Origin: Caballeronia glathei
GTDB taxonomy: Bacteria > Pseudomonadota > Gammaproteobacteria > Burkholderiales > Burkholderiaceae
Direction: 5' to 3'
Length of the DNA: 64,000 nt
NCBI RefSeq assembly: GCF_000698595.1
Contig: NZ_JFHC01000007.1
Coordinates: 62,001-126,000, forward strand
The position numbers and the translations under genes were made by a program. Positions 33,741 through 42,751 of the stretch are shown one piece after another. Each line of letters begins with the position of its first letter. Positions within the stretch are counted from its first letter, which is position 1. The notes beneath the pieces were generated by a model. It had not been told where the DNA came from, did no database searches, and worked only from the letters and a program-made list of their open reading frames with translations.

Positions 33741-34044
33741 GCGCAACGGCCGCGAACGCCGCTCCTTTCACCGAAGCGTGTCACGGCGCACAGGCGCCGC
33801 GAGGCGATTCGTGCTCAAGTCTTATTGCGCAGGGATGCCGCGCGGCGGCGGGCTGAATAATGGCGGAATAAGCCAGTGTTTGCGGCGAGGCACGGCCGGA
33901 GGGCACGGTATCCTTGACTGCAGGCCGGGCGGCGCACCAGGAGGATTCGACGGCAGGGCTCCAACGGCAGGCCAGGCCGCCAAGCCGCCACGTGCCGGCC
34001 ACAGCCGCAACGATTAAAATACATAGTTCGGGGTTCGCACGCCA
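33741..34044. other. Intergenic region without a recognised gene
   Basis: About 300 bases. The sequence has no frame with native codon bias. AT-rich sequence ATTAAAATACATAG at about 34013-34027 may form the promoter of the following gene. Confidence 0.4.
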
Positions 34045-34578
34045 ATGAGACATTCCGCTTTCGCTGGGATCGCACTGCTGGTCGCGAGTGGCACTGCCCT
34101 TGCGCAGATGCCGGCTACCATTCCCGGGCGCAGTCAGAACCCGGGCCAGCAGGCCGTCGACAACGCCGCCTGTTACGCCTACGCGAACCAGACGACGCAC
34201 GTCGTCATGGCCCGCGAATCGCAGACACCACCGCGCGACCAGCCGCGGGAAGCCCGCCCGCTCGCACCGCCGCGTCCCGTGGAGCCGCCGCTTCCGCCGG
34301 CGGCTTCGGGCGCTGCTGCGGCGTCGGCTGCTTCCGTGCCATTGCCCGCGAGCGCGACGATGCCCGCGAGCGAGCCCGCCACAGCGGTGGCCGCGGGCGC
34401 GTCGGGGCCGGCAGCGGCGTCGGACGCCGCCGCTTCGGCCGTGGCCGCGAGCCAGGCGTCGGATGCGCACTACGCGGAAATGAAGATGCCGCCGCTCCCC
34501 CCGCCCGAGCCGCCGATGGCCCGCTACTGGCGCGCCTACGGCGACTGTATGCAGGGTAAGGGGTACTACGTGCGCTGA
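34045..34578 (+). CDS. Secreted Pro/Ala-rich protein with a short cysteine-containing C-terminal motif
   Basis: A 177-aa protein with a signal peptide (1-21, ends ALAQ). Residues 35-50 (AVDNAACYAYANQTTH) and the C-terminal MARYWRAYGDCMQGKGYYVR are well formed; between them lies a low-complexity linker of about 100 residues rich in Pro, Ala and Ser. The C-terminal CM-x-GKGY pattern is like the end of many short envelope lipoproteins and glycine-zipper proteins. The two lone cysteines could pair. Function unknown; probably periplasmic. Confidence 0.65.
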   Translation: MRHSAFAGIALLVASGTALAQMPATIPGRSQNPGQQAVDNAACYAYANQTTHVVMARESQTPPRDQPREARPLAPPRPVEPPLPPAASGAAAASAASVPLPASATMPASEPATAVAAGASGPAAASDAAASAVAASQASDAHYAEMKMPPLPPPEPPMARYWRAYGDCMQGKGYYVR

Positions 34579-34770
34579 ATGGCGCGGCGTGGTTGAACCG
34601 GTGTGCGTGAACCGTGGCGCCGCCGTGCGGTGCGGTAACGCCCGCCGCCGTCCACTGGGCAGCACGATCGCAGTTGCGCCGCCATGCACGCGGCGCGGGC
34701 CGCGTGTGTTCGCATGACTGCTGTCGTCGCGCGGCGCGAGAGATCGCCTGCGCCGCAGGCTTGCCCCGCG

Positions 34771-34941
34771 CAGATTGCACCGAACGCACCAATTACACCC
34801 ACTGCACCGATTGCACCGATTGCACCGATTGCACCGATTGCACCGATTGCACCGATTGCACCGATTGCACCAATCGCACCAATCGCACCAATCGCACCGA
34901 TTGCGCAGATTGCACCGATCACTCCGATCACACCAATCACA
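34771..34941. repeat. 9-bp minisatellite, 19 units
   Basis: Tandem 9-mers of consensus CCGATTGCA: seven identical units at 34807-34869, flanked by variants such as CCAATCGCA, CCGATCACA and CAGATTGCA. Translated it gives an Ile-Ala-Pro run on the plus strand or Ile-Gly-Ala on the minus strand, but no start, ribosome site or family supports a protein. It fills part of the 564-base gap between the secreted protein and the GFA-family gene; the rest of that gap shows no gene. Confidence 0.93.
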
Positions 34942-35142
34942 CCGTCTTCCAGCTTCCACACGAAGCGGTCGCCCACGCCGTGCGTCCCGATTGCCAGCGT
35001 CGCGCCCGAACAGGGGAACGTCAGCGGGGTGCGGAGAGCCCAACCTTCACGGTCACGAATGTCGAAGCCGGCGCGCGCCGCACCAACCGATTCATCAGTC
35101 GATTAAATCGCGGCGGCGCGCGCAAGACGAAGGAGGCAATGC

Positions 35143-35547
35143 ATGAATCATCAGCCGATTCACGAAGGCGGTTGCGCGTGCGGCGCGGTGCGCCTGCGGG
35201 TGAGTGCCGCGCCGCTGGAAGTGAACCTCTGCCACTGCATGACGTGCAGGCGAATCCACGGTGCGCCTTTCGGCGTCTACGCGGTCTTCGCGCGCGACGC
35301 GGCCGCATTCTTCGGCGAAACCCGCGCGTGGCCAAGCTCGCGCACGGGGCGAAGGCATCATTGCGCGACGTGCGGCTCGCCCATCTTCCTCGAGTTCGAC
35401 GGGGTGCCCGAAGTGGAAATTCCGACCGGCCTCTTCGACGAAGTCGGTCTCTTTCCGCCTACCTACGAGATCTGGACGAAAACGGCCGAGCCGTGGCACG
35501 ACGCGCAGACCCGGCCGCAATACCGCGAAAGCGGGCCAGCTGCATAG
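35143..35547 (+). CDS. GFA (glutathione-dependent formaldehyde-activating enzyme-like) family protein
   Basis: A 134-aa zinc protein of the GFA/CENP-V fold. Zinc-binding cysteines appear as GGCACGAV, LCHCMTCRR and HHCATCGSP. Biochemical roles vary: Paracoccus Gfa binds glutathione and was proposed to form S-hydroxymethylglutathione, but most family members are uncharacterised. Full length. AAGGAGG precedes the ATG. Convergent with the alcohol dehydrogenase gene. Confidence 0.88.
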   Translation: MNHQPIHEGGCACGAVRLRVSAAPLEVNLCHCMTCRRIHGAPFGVYAVFARDAAAFFGETRAWPSSRTGRRHHCATCGSPIFLEFDGVPEVEIPTGLFDEVGLFPPTYEIWTKTAEPWHDAQTRPQYRESGPAA

Positions 35548-35553
35548 CGCGGC

Positions 35554-36564
35554 TCAGCACTCCACGATCGCCTTCACGACGCCCGCCGTCGGATCGAGCA
35601 GGCTCGCAAACGACGACGGCACATCGGCCAGTTGCAACCGGTGCGTGTTGAGCGCCGCGCTCGGCACTTCGCCCGCGCGCATCGCGTCGAGCACGGTCTC
35701 GAAGTCCTCGGGGGTCGCGTTGCGGCTCGCGATCAGCGTCGCCTCGCGCTTGTGGAACTCCGGGTCGGCGAACGAGATCCGCTCCGGCACGATCGACACC
35801 AGCACGTATTTTCCCCCGTGCGCGATGAATTCGAAGCCGCGCTCCATGGCGCGGGCGTTGCCGGTGGCGTCGAAGACGACGTCGAAGAACTCGCCGTCGG
35901 TCAGACGCGAGAGTTCCTCCTTGTCGCCGTCGCCGATCGCCACCGTTGCGTGCGCCTTCAGCTCGCGGCGGCAGAATTCGAGGCGGTCCGCGCGCGTGTC
36001 GAGCGCCGTGACCGCCGCGCCGCGCAGGCGGGCGAACGTGAGCGCGGCCATGCCGATCGGCCCGGTGCCGACCACCAGCACACGCTGTCCCGCCTGCACG
36101 TCCGCGCGCCGCACGGCGTGCGCGCCGATCGCGAGGAATTCGATCATCGCGGCCTGATCGAGCGTCACGCCTTCCGCCTTGTGCACGAACTGCGCGGGCA
36201 GGCTCAGATATTCGGTGAACGCGCCGTCGCGATGCACGCCGAGCACCTGGATGCTCACGCAGCAGTTCGTCTTGCCCTGGCGGCACGCGATGCACTTGCC
36301 GCACGACAGATACGGCATCACGTAGACGGGATCGCCGGCGGCGAGGCCGCTCGCCGCATCGGCTTCCTCGACGACGCCCGACAGTTCATGCCCCATCACG
36401 CGCGGATAGGCGAGGTACGGCTGGTTGCCCGTGTAGATGTGCAGATCGGTGCCGCAGACGCCGACGCGCTTCACGCGCAGCAGCACTTCGTTTGCGCCGC
36501 GTTGCGGCTTCTCGCGTTGTTCGGCGCGCAGGGTGCCGGGTGTTTCGCAGATGACGGTGAGCAT
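35554..36564 (-). CDS. Zinc-dependent alcohol/polyol dehydrogenase (RspB/LgoD-like)
   Basis: A 336-aa medium-chain dehydrogenase. Catalytic zinc ligands are in GVCGTDLH and GHE (MGHELSG); the structural zinc site is CGKCIACRQGKTNCC; the NAD motif is VGTGPIGMAA. It resembles RspB, L-gulonate or galactonate oxidoreductases acting on sugar acids, so the substrate is probably a polyol or aldonate. The start at ATG 36564 is preferred: the -10 box at 36635-36630 puts transcription initiation near 36622, leaving too short a leader for an ATG at 36609. No strong ribosome site is visible before either. Confidence 0.85.
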   Translation of the reverse strand: MLTVICETPGTLRAEQREKPQRGANEVLLRVKRVGVCGTDLHIYTGNQPYLAYPRVMGHELSGVVEEADAASGLAAGDPVYVMPYLSCGKCIACRQGKTNCCVSIQVLGVHRDGAFTEYLSLPAQFVHKAEGVTLDQAAMIEFLAIGAHAVRRADVQAGQRVLVVGTGPIGMAALTFARLRGAAVTALDTRADRLEFCRRELKAHATVAIGDGDKEELSRLTDGEFFDVVFDATGNARAMERGFEFIAHGGKYVLVSIVPERISFADPEFHKREATLIASRNATPEDFETVLDAMRAGEVPSAALNTHRLQLADVPSSFASLLDPTAGVVKAIVEC

Positions 36565-36614
36565 GTTCGTATTGGATTGATGGGGCAGCGACAAATCTAG
36601 CGATACCACGGCTT

Positions 36615-36635
36615 TTGGTCAAGCCAATTATTATA
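36615..36635 (-). promoter_or_regulatory. Promoter -10 box and overlapping operator of the dehydrogenase gene
   Basis: On the minus strand a perfect TATAAT lies at 36635-36630; the -35 is weak. A 13-bp palindrome TTGG-TCAAG-CCAA at 36615-36627 covers the expected start point, and a related TTTGGTAAAGTGGTAA lies just beyond at 36636-36651. The placement fits a repressor that releases on substrate, such as a GntR or LacI protein. Confidence 0.5.
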
Positions 36636-36758
36636 TTTGGTAAAGTGGTAAGGCCGGTAGGGGTGTCAGTAGAAGCGCCGGTAGAGGCCGGGTCCGGCGC
36701 GCACGCGCTGCGGCGATTCGCCGTATATTTCCAGCATTCTTCGGCCCGGAGCATTTCA

Positions 36759-37589
36759 TTGAGCGACATATACGACTTCGTGCAGCGCCATCCGCGGCTC
36801 TTCGTGCTGTCGGGCGCGGGCATCAGCACGGATTCGGGCATTCCGTGCTACCGCGACCGCGAGGGCCTGCGCACCGGCCGCTCGCCGATCCTGCTGCGAG
36901 ATTTTCTCGGCTCCGAGCACGCGCGGCGGCGCTACTGGGCGCGCAGCCTGATTGGCTGGCCGGTCGTCGCGCTCGCCGAGCCGAACGCCGCGCACCACGC
37001 CGTGCGCGGGCTCGCGTCGCGCGGGCGGGTAGGCCGGCTCGTCACGCAGAACGTGGACGGCCTGCACATCCGCGCGGGCAATGCCGACGTGATCGAACTG
37101 CACGGCAACATCGCGCGGGTGCGGTGCATGGCGTGCGGCGCGCCGCATTCGCGTGCCCTCGTGCAGCGCATGCTGGAGGCGGCCAACCCCGCGTTCGCGG
37201 GCCTCACCGCGCCCGCCGTGCCGGACGGCGACGCGCACGTCGAGGATATCGACTTCGGCGCGTTCCACGTGCCCGCCTGCACGCATTGTGGCGGCCTGCT
37301 CAAGCCGGACGTGGTGTTCTTCGGCGAAAGCGTGCCGCGTACGCTCGTCGCCGACGCCGCGCGCGCGCTCGAATCCGCCGACGCGATGCTCGTGCTCGGG
37401 TCGTCGCTGATGGTGTACTCGGGGTATCGCTTCTGCGAATGGGCGCACCGCGCGGGCAAGCCGATCGCCGCGATCAACATGGGCCGCACGCGGGCCGATC
37501 ACCTGCTCGCGCTGAAGGTGGAGGAGCCGTGCGCGGCGGCGCTCGGGGCGCTCGTCGAGCGGCTCGACGACCGCGAATTCGCGCGCTGA
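36759..37589 (+). CDS. Sir2-family NAD-dependent protein deacetylase
   Basis: A 276-aa sirtuin that removes acyl groups from protein lysines using NAD. Motifs are GAGISTDSGIPCYRD (19-33), TQNVDGLH (96-103), catalytic His115 in ELHGN, and zinc pairs CMAC (123-126) and CTHC. The large insert between the zinc pairs is typical of class II sirtuins (SIRT4-like). The likely start is TTG 36759, with GGAG seven bases upstream; an ATG at 36615 is in frame but lies inside the operator of the divergent gene and encodes unconserved residues. Confidence 0.87.
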   Translation: MSDIYDFVQRHPRLFVLSGAGISTDSGIPCYRDREGLRTGRSPILLRDFLGSEHARRRYWARSLIGWPVVALAEPNAAHHAVRGLASRGRVGRLVTQNVDGLHIRAGNADVIELHGNIARVRCMACGAPHSRALVQRMLEAANPAFAGLTAPAVPDGDAHVEDIDFGAFHVPACTHCGGLLKPDVVFFGESVPRTLVADAARALESADAMLVLGSSLMVYSGYRFCEWAHRAGKPIAAINMGRTRADHLLALKVEEPCAAALGALVERLDDREFAR

Positions 37590-37614
37590 CGGCGAAACGC
37601 CGCCCGCCTGCGCG

Positions 37615-38868
37615 CTAGCCTTCCCGCGCAAGCACCGAGAGTCCTTCGACAAGCCGCTCCGCCGCCGAAAAGTGCGTGAAGATCGCGGGCGTCACGCGCA
37701 CGACGCTGCCCGCGTCGGGGCCGGGCCGCGCCACGGTGAACACGCCGAAGCGCTCGCGCAGGGCGGCGACGACCGCGTCGTTGTCGGCCTTCGAGGTCTT
37801 GCCGTGCAGGCGGAACCCCGTGATCCCGGCGACCATCGAGGGATCGTCGGGCGTCAGGACCTGCACGCCGGGCAGCGCTCTTGCTGGCTCGACCCACGCA
37901 TTGCGCAGCGCGCGCAGCCGCGCTTCCTTCGCGTGCGCGCCGAGGCGCCGATGAACCTGCAGCGCGGCCGGCAGCGTCAGCCAGGCGGCGAAATTCGGCG
38001 AGCCGGTGTGGATGCGCGAGCGGACGTCGTCGGCGGGCCAGGTGCGGTCGCCGAGATGCGTGTCGATCGCAGCGACGCTGCCGCGGCGGATATACAGCGC
38101 GCCGCAGCCGAGCGGCGCGCCGATCCACTTGTGCAGGTTGAACGCCGCGAACGGCGCGTGAAGGGCGGGAACCTCGAAATCCAGCATGCCCCACGAATGC
38201 GCCGCGTCGACGATCACGCCCGCGCCCGCCGCTTCGGCCATCGCGGCGATGTCGCGCACCGGCATCACGAGACCGGTGGCGAAGCACACGTGCGAGACGA
38301 GCACGAGGCGCGTGCGCGGATGCGCGCGCAGCGCGGCCGCGTAGGTGTCGAGCACGTTCTCGCGCGTCGCGGGCTCGGGAATCGAAAGGCGCACAGGCAC
38401 GACGCCGCGGCGCTCGCGCAGCCACTCCATTGCGTTGCGCCCGCACGGGTAGTCGAGGTCGGAATAGAGTACCGTGTCGCCGGGCGCGAGACGGTTGTAG
38501 CCGCCGATCAGCGCGAGCAGCGACTCGGTCGCGTTGCGCGTGAGCGCGATTTCGTCGACGCCGCAGCCCATCGCCCCGGCGACCTCGGCGCGCACGGCCT
38601 CCTGCATGTCGGCCCAGTGGTCGCGGATCAGCACGGTCGTGTCGAAATTCACGCGATCGGTCCAGTACCGGAACATCGCCTTGACCGGCTCCGCCATCGC
38701 ACCCCAGAAGCCGTTTTCCAGGTTGACGAGCGTGTCCGACTGCCGATAGAGCGCGTGGACGGCGCGCCAGAACGGCTCGTCGGAGGCGGCGCGCCCAGCG
38801 GCGGGCGTGGCGGGCAGGGCCGCGAGCGCGGCGTCGAATTCGGGCAGGCGATAGTCGAGTAAGGGCAT
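37615..38868 (-). CDS. Class V aminotransferase, isopenicillin-N-epimerase-like
   Basis: A 417-aa PLP enzyme. The Schiff-base lysine is in FNLHKWIGAPLG, the PLP-binding Asp/His in VIVDAAHSWG, and the N-terminal NLENGFWGAM is typical of the CefD-like subgroup, whose members act as epimerases, cysteine desulfurase-like or aminotransferase enzymes. Substrate is unknown. It is convergent with the sirtuin gene and 207 bases downstream of the mechanosensitive channel gene on the same strand, so it may be independent. Confidence 0.83.
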   Translation of the reverse strand: MPLLDYRLPEFDAALAALPATPAAGRAASDEPFWRAVHALYRQSDTLVNLENGFWGAMAEPVKAMFRYWTDRVNFDTTVLIRDHWADMQEAVRAEVAGAMGCGVDEIALTRNATESLLALIGGYNRLAPGDTVLYSDLDYPCGRNAMEWLRERRGVVPVRLSIPEPATRENVLDTYAAALRAHPRTRLVLVSHVCFATGLVMPVRDIAAMAEAAGAGVIVDAAHSWGMLDFEVPALHAPFAAFNLHKWIGAPLGCGALYIRRGSVAAIDTHLGDRTWPADDVRSRIHTGSPNFAAWLTLPAALQVHRRLGAHAKEARLRALRNAWVEPARALPGVQVLTPDDPSMVAGITGFRLHGKTSKADNDAVVAALRERFGVFTVARPGPDAGSVVRVTPAIFTHFSAAERLVEGLSVLAREG

Positions 38869-39075
38869 CGGTAGATGGGACGAGGTCGCGCTGCGGCGCA
38901 GCGCGTGTCCTGAACGATAGCGCGTCGCGCGGGAATGATCTACTTAATGAAAAGATGCGCGCCTCTGCGGGTGGCGGCGGCGGATCGGGGACCGGGGACC
39001 TGCTGGCCCCGCGCCGCGGCTCCCGCGAGCGGGCGCGTGAAGAAAGCCTTTCGCCCGAAGAAAGGGCTGGGCGCG

Positions 39076-40341
39076 TCAGAGCGTCGGCATTTCGCCGCGC
39101 AGGCGGCCGGAGAGACCGGTCATGTCCGCACCGGAGGGCGCCTGATAGAGCCGCAGACCCATCTCGGGCAGGATCGACAGCAGATGGTCGAACACGTCGC
39201 CCTGAATGCGCTCGTACTGCGTCCAGGCGGTCGTCGCGGTGAAGCAGTACACCTCGATCGGAATGCCCTGCGACTCCGGCTCCATCATCCGGACCATCAT
39301 CGCCATGTCCTGCCTGATCTCCGGATGCCTTTGCAGGTACGCCAGCCCGTACGCGCGAAACGTGCCGATGTTCGTGAGGCGCCGCCGGTTCGCGGGCTCG
39401 CTCGCGAGCTCCCCGAGGTTGCGGTTCGCCTGCTCGACTTCGGTCTGCTTCTCTTCCAGATAGTCGTGCAGGAAGCGAAAGCGCATGAGCCGCCGCGTTT
39501 CGTCGTCGGTGAGAAAGCGCACGCAGGTCGCGTCGATGCGCAACGTGCGCTTGATGCGCCGTCCGCCCGACTCGAACATGTGCCGGTAATTCCGGTAGCT
39601 CTCGGAAAAGAGCTTGTAGGTCGGCACGGTGGTGACCGTGTTGTCCCAGTTCTGCACCTTGACGGTGTGCAGCGCGATGTCCTTCACGAAGCCGTCGGCA
39701 TTGGACTGCGGCATCTCGATCCAGTCGCCGATGCGCAGCATGTCGTTCGACGTGAGCTGCGTGCTCGCGACGAGCGACAGCAGCGTGTCCTTGAACACGA
39801 GCAGCAGCACGGCCGAGAGCGCGCCGAGCCCGGAAAGCATCCAGAGCGGCGAGCGGTCGATCAGGATGGACAGCACGAGCACGCCGCAGATCAGCGCGAG
39901 CGCGAGCTTGCCGATCTGGATGTAGCCCTTGATCGAGCGCGTCTGCGCTTCCTTGCTCGCGGCGTAGACGTCCTGCCATGCCGACAGCGCGCTGCCCGCC
40001 GCGAGGAACACGCAGATCCACGCGCCGGCATGCGCGAGCCGCTCGACGACGCCCGCCGCGTGAGCGGCGTGGGGCACCTCGCCAATGCCGAGCGCCACCG
40101 TCGCGAACGGCACCGCGTACCAGAGCCGGTGATAGGAGCGGTGCTTCGTCAGCGCCTCGTCCCATGCTTCGTGGCCCGCGAGCACGAGCAGGCGGTGCGC
40201 GAAGTACAGCACGATCCGCGCGACCACCCACTGCGCGAACAGCGCAACGACGACGAGCGCAAGGAGGCCGACGGCGAGTTGTGCCCAGGGATGCGTGGGG
40301 AGATGCTGCTGCAACTGGTCAGGCAGGGCGTCGAAATTCAT
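39076..40341 (-). CDS. MscS-family mechanosensitive channel, YbdG-like
   Basis: A 421-aa inner-membrane channel with about five N-terminal helices and the MscS pore/beta region (LSGLGALSAVLLLVFKDTLLSLVAS, then GDWIEMPQSNADGFVKDIALHTVKVQNWDNT and TVPTYKL). The large C-terminal cytoplasmic domain contains an insertion typical of E. coli YbdG (MscM). ATG 40341 is chosen since it precedes the first amphipathic segment (FDALPDQLQQHL); an upstream in-frame ATG adds 21 basic residues without homology. It opens under osmotic downshift. Confidence 0.87.
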   Translation of the reverse strand: MNFDALPDQLQQHLPTHPWAQLAVGLLALVVVALFAQWVVARIVLYFAHRLLVLAGHEAWDEALTKHRSYHRLWYAVPFATVALGIGEVPHAAHAAGVVERLAHAGAWICVFLAAGSALSAWQDVYAASKEAQTRSIKGYIQIGKLALALICGVLVLSILIDRSPLWMLSGLGALSAVLLLVFKDTLLSLVASTQLTSNDMLRIGDWIEMPQSNADGFVKDIALHTVKVQNWDNTVTTVPTYKLFSESYRNYRHMFESGGRRIKRTLRIDATCVRFLTDDETRRLMRFRFLHDYLEEKQTEVEQANRNLGELASEPANRRRLTNIGTFRAYGLAYLQRHPEIRQDMAMMVRMMEPESQGIPIEVYCFTATTAWTQYERIQGDVFDHLLSILPEMGLRLYQAPSGADMTGLSGRLRGEMPTL

Positions 40342-40464
40342 GCGGACGTGAGGTCGAAAGGGAGGGGCGAACCGGCGCGACCCGTATTGTGCATGAAGGC
40401 GCACGCTCAGGGTTCGCCGCCGCGCCCGGGCTGTGTCGACCCGGCCCGGCCCCGTCCCGTCACT

Positions 40465-42522
40465 TCATCGCGCGCCCGGGCCTGACAGTTCCCCGATGCG
40501 CCGGCGCAACCCCTCGCCATGGCGGTGCTTCAACTGCAGCGCGAGTTCCAGCAACGTCGCGCGCGCGCTCAGCACGCGCTGGTCGGCAGCCATGTTGGCG
40601 CAGACGAGCGTCGCCTCGGCCACGACGAGACGGGCGTACCAGTTTTGCGCTTCGAGCCGCCCGAGGTCGGCGAAGAGCCGCACGATCGTCTCCCGCGCGG
40701 ACGGCGGAAACGCATCGGCGTGCACGCAGTCGCGCAGCTTGACGAACTCCGTGCCGATTTCGATCCAGGCCATGCATTCGTCGACGTCGTCGTCGGATGC
40801 GGCGGGCAGGGCGAAGCGCACCAGCGCGTCGATGTGCATGCTCTGCCACGCATGGCTCGCACCGGCCGCAAGGGGCGCCGCGGGCGAGGCGATCAGCGCC
40901 CTGATGCTGGTCGCCACCTGCGCGAGCTGCTCTCTGCGCCACAGGCGTTCGCGGGCGCGGGACGGCGCGAGATGGAACGCGAGCGCGGCGAGCGCCGCAC
41001 CGGCGAGGACGCCCAGCGCGTGCTGGCTCACGGCGGTGAGGCTTGCATGCGAGATCGACTCCGGATCGGATACGACCAGGAACACGAGAGAAAAGCCCGA
41101 CGCCCAGAACGGGTTCGACAGCAGCGCCGCGACGACGATCGCCAGGAAAACGACCACGCCTTCCGCGAGCGCCACGCCCGTCGCGTGCGCGATGTGCGGC
41201 GCGATCCAGAAGGAGAAGAGGAGCGCGGCGCCCGCGCCCAGCGCGCCCGACGCGAGAAAGTGGATGCCCGTGTGCCGCGGGTCGGGCCGCAGCGCGAAGA
41301 GGGAGACCGCGATGCCCGTGAACGCGACGAAGAGCGGGCCGCCTTGCCAGCCCGTGGCGATCCAGAGCGCACCGGCGGCGAGAAGCGCGCATGCGGCGCG
41401 CAGCGCCGCGACGCACGCGTATCGCCTGTCGCGCGTATAGACCGGCGGCGGATACCGCACGGCTTCGACGGCGTGCGGCTCGCCGGCGAGGGTCGCGTAG
41501 GTCGTGAGCGCCGCGGCGGTCGCACCGAGCAGCGCCGCGAGGAGATCGATGCGCCGGCGCTCGATCACGCTTGCCGCCTGCATCGACATCAGCATCGTGC
41601 GCAGCGCCTGCGCCTGCCGGCGCAGGACCCTGAGCTTCACGATCTCGTCGGCGGGTTCGCCGCGCATCGTCCGGGCGACCGATTCCAGCAGCGCCGACGC
41701 CTCCGCCATCGTGACATCGACGGCGGCGCTGGTGCCGCCAAAGCTGCAGGCAGCGGCGCTCACGTTGCGCTCGACGCTCCTCGACACGACCAGCAGATCG
41801 ACCAGTGCCGTCACGAGCCTGTGCATGCACGAGGCTCGCGTCCACAGTGCGGGCGACTCCGCGACCGCGCTGTGCACCGCGCCATCGAGCGACAGGATCT
41901 CGATGAACTGGCCGCGCAGCCGCAGCGGCCTGCCGTCGTCGGTCCGCTCGCGCGGCAGGCCCGCGAGCCGGGCGGCGGCCCAGTCGCATGCGGTCGCGAT
42001 CGCGTGGCGAATGCGCTGGCTGGCGTGGCCGCCCGGCACGTGACGTGACAGCAATAGCAGAACCAGCGCGCACGCGATGCCGGTGAAGATTCCGGCGCAA
42101 CGGTCGCGCGCCATGTCGAGCAGCCCGCCGCTTCCGTGAACGAGCGACGTCGCGACGATCACCGCGGTGTAGCCGGCGAGGACCGCCGCGTACGCGCGGT
42201 GGCTGCGCAACGTGACGCCCGCGTAGACGCACGCCGCGAGCCATAGTGCGAGCAGGCCGACGAGCCCGGGCGCGCTGCCGTGCGCCGCGACGATCAGCAA
42301 CACGCCGACGGGCGCGCCCACCGCCGTTCCGAGTGCCCGGTTGAATGCCTTCAGCAGGCCGTCGCCGCGCGCGGGAAGCCCGACGGATATGACCGTCCAG
42401 GCGGCCCAGTGCGGCTCGTGCAGGCCGAGCGCGAGCGCGCAGCAAAGCGCGAGCGCCGCGGCGAGGGCGGTGCGGCCGGCGAACATCAGGAGATTGCGAG
42501 ACGGTATCCACGAAGATGGCAT
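40465..42522 (-). CDS. FUSC-family membrane protein, aromatic-acid efflux type
   Basis: A 685-aa protein with two blocks of about six helices (about 10-165 and 355-500) each followed by a cytoplasmic domain, the AaeB/YccS layout. The first helix block includes HEPHWAAWTVISVGLPARGDGLLKAFNRALGTAVGA, the FUSC signature. AaeB exports hydroxybenzoic acids with a periplasmic AaeA adaptor; no adaptor gene is adjacent here, so the role is unproven. Another frame overlapping almost exactly stays open but is a GC-rich shadow. Follows the aldo/keto reductase gene by 229 bases on the same strand. Confidence 0.85.
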   Translation of the reverse strand: MPSSWIPSRNLLMFAGRTALAAALALCCALALGLHEPHWAAWTVISVGLPARGDGLLKAFNRALGTAVGAPVGVLLIVAAHGSAPGLVGLLALWLAACVYAGVTLRSHRAYAAVLAGYTAVIVATSLVHGSGGLLDMARDRCAGIFTGIACALVLLLLSRHVPGGHASQRIRHAIATACDWAAARLAGLPRERTDDGRPLRLRGQFIEILSLDGAVHSAVAESPALWTRASCMHRLVTALVDLLVVSRSVERNVSAAACSFGGTSAAVDVTMAEASALLESVARTMRGEPADEIVKLRVLRRQAQALRTMLMSMQAASVIERRRIDLLAALLGATAAALTTYATLAGEPHAVEAVRYPPPVYTRDRRYACVAALRAACALLAAGALWIATGWQGGPLFVAFTGIAVSLFALRPDPRHTGIHFLASGALGAGAALLFSFWIAPHIAHATGVALAEGVVVFLAIVVAALLSNPFWASGFSLVFLVVSDPESISHASLTAVSQHALGVLAGAALAALAFHLAPSRARERLWRREQLAQVATSIRALIASPAAPLAAGASHAWQSMHIDALVRFALPAASDDDVDECMAWIEIGTEFVKLRDCVHADAFPPSARETIVRLFADLGRLEAQNWYARLVVAEATLVCANMAADQRVLSARATLLELALQLKHRHGEGLRRRIGELSGPGAR

Positions 42523-42751
42523 TGCTTTACTTTCCAGACTTTTCAGTCGACCGCCGGTGCGCGGTCATGAAACGCGTGCTGCGTTGAATGCAGGGGGGTG
42601 ACTTCGGGTGCGCCTTGCGCATCGGCGCGCCTGAGGCAAGAAACGGGGGCGCTCGCGGCCGCTGGCGCCGGACGCGATGCCGCGTACGGCGCCCTCGCGC
42701 GGCGCGGTCAGTCAGCCGCCCCGGCTGCGGACGCCGGGGACGCCCGCGGTT

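Noticed and set aside
34566..35106. Repetitive Ile-Ala-Pro or Ile-Gly-Ala proteins across the 9-bp minisatellite
   Set aside because: The flanking residues on either strand lack native codon bias, and no ribosome site is present; treated as a repeat.
36615..36758. Upstream ATG for the sirtuin gene
   Set aside because: It would place the N-terminus over the dehydrogenase operator, with unconserved residues and no ribosome site; TTG 36759 has one.
37499..40231. A 910-codon minus-strand open frame
   Set aside because: It overlaps the aminotransferase and the mechanosensitive channel in another frame on the same strand, is Arg-rich, and has no recognisable domain.
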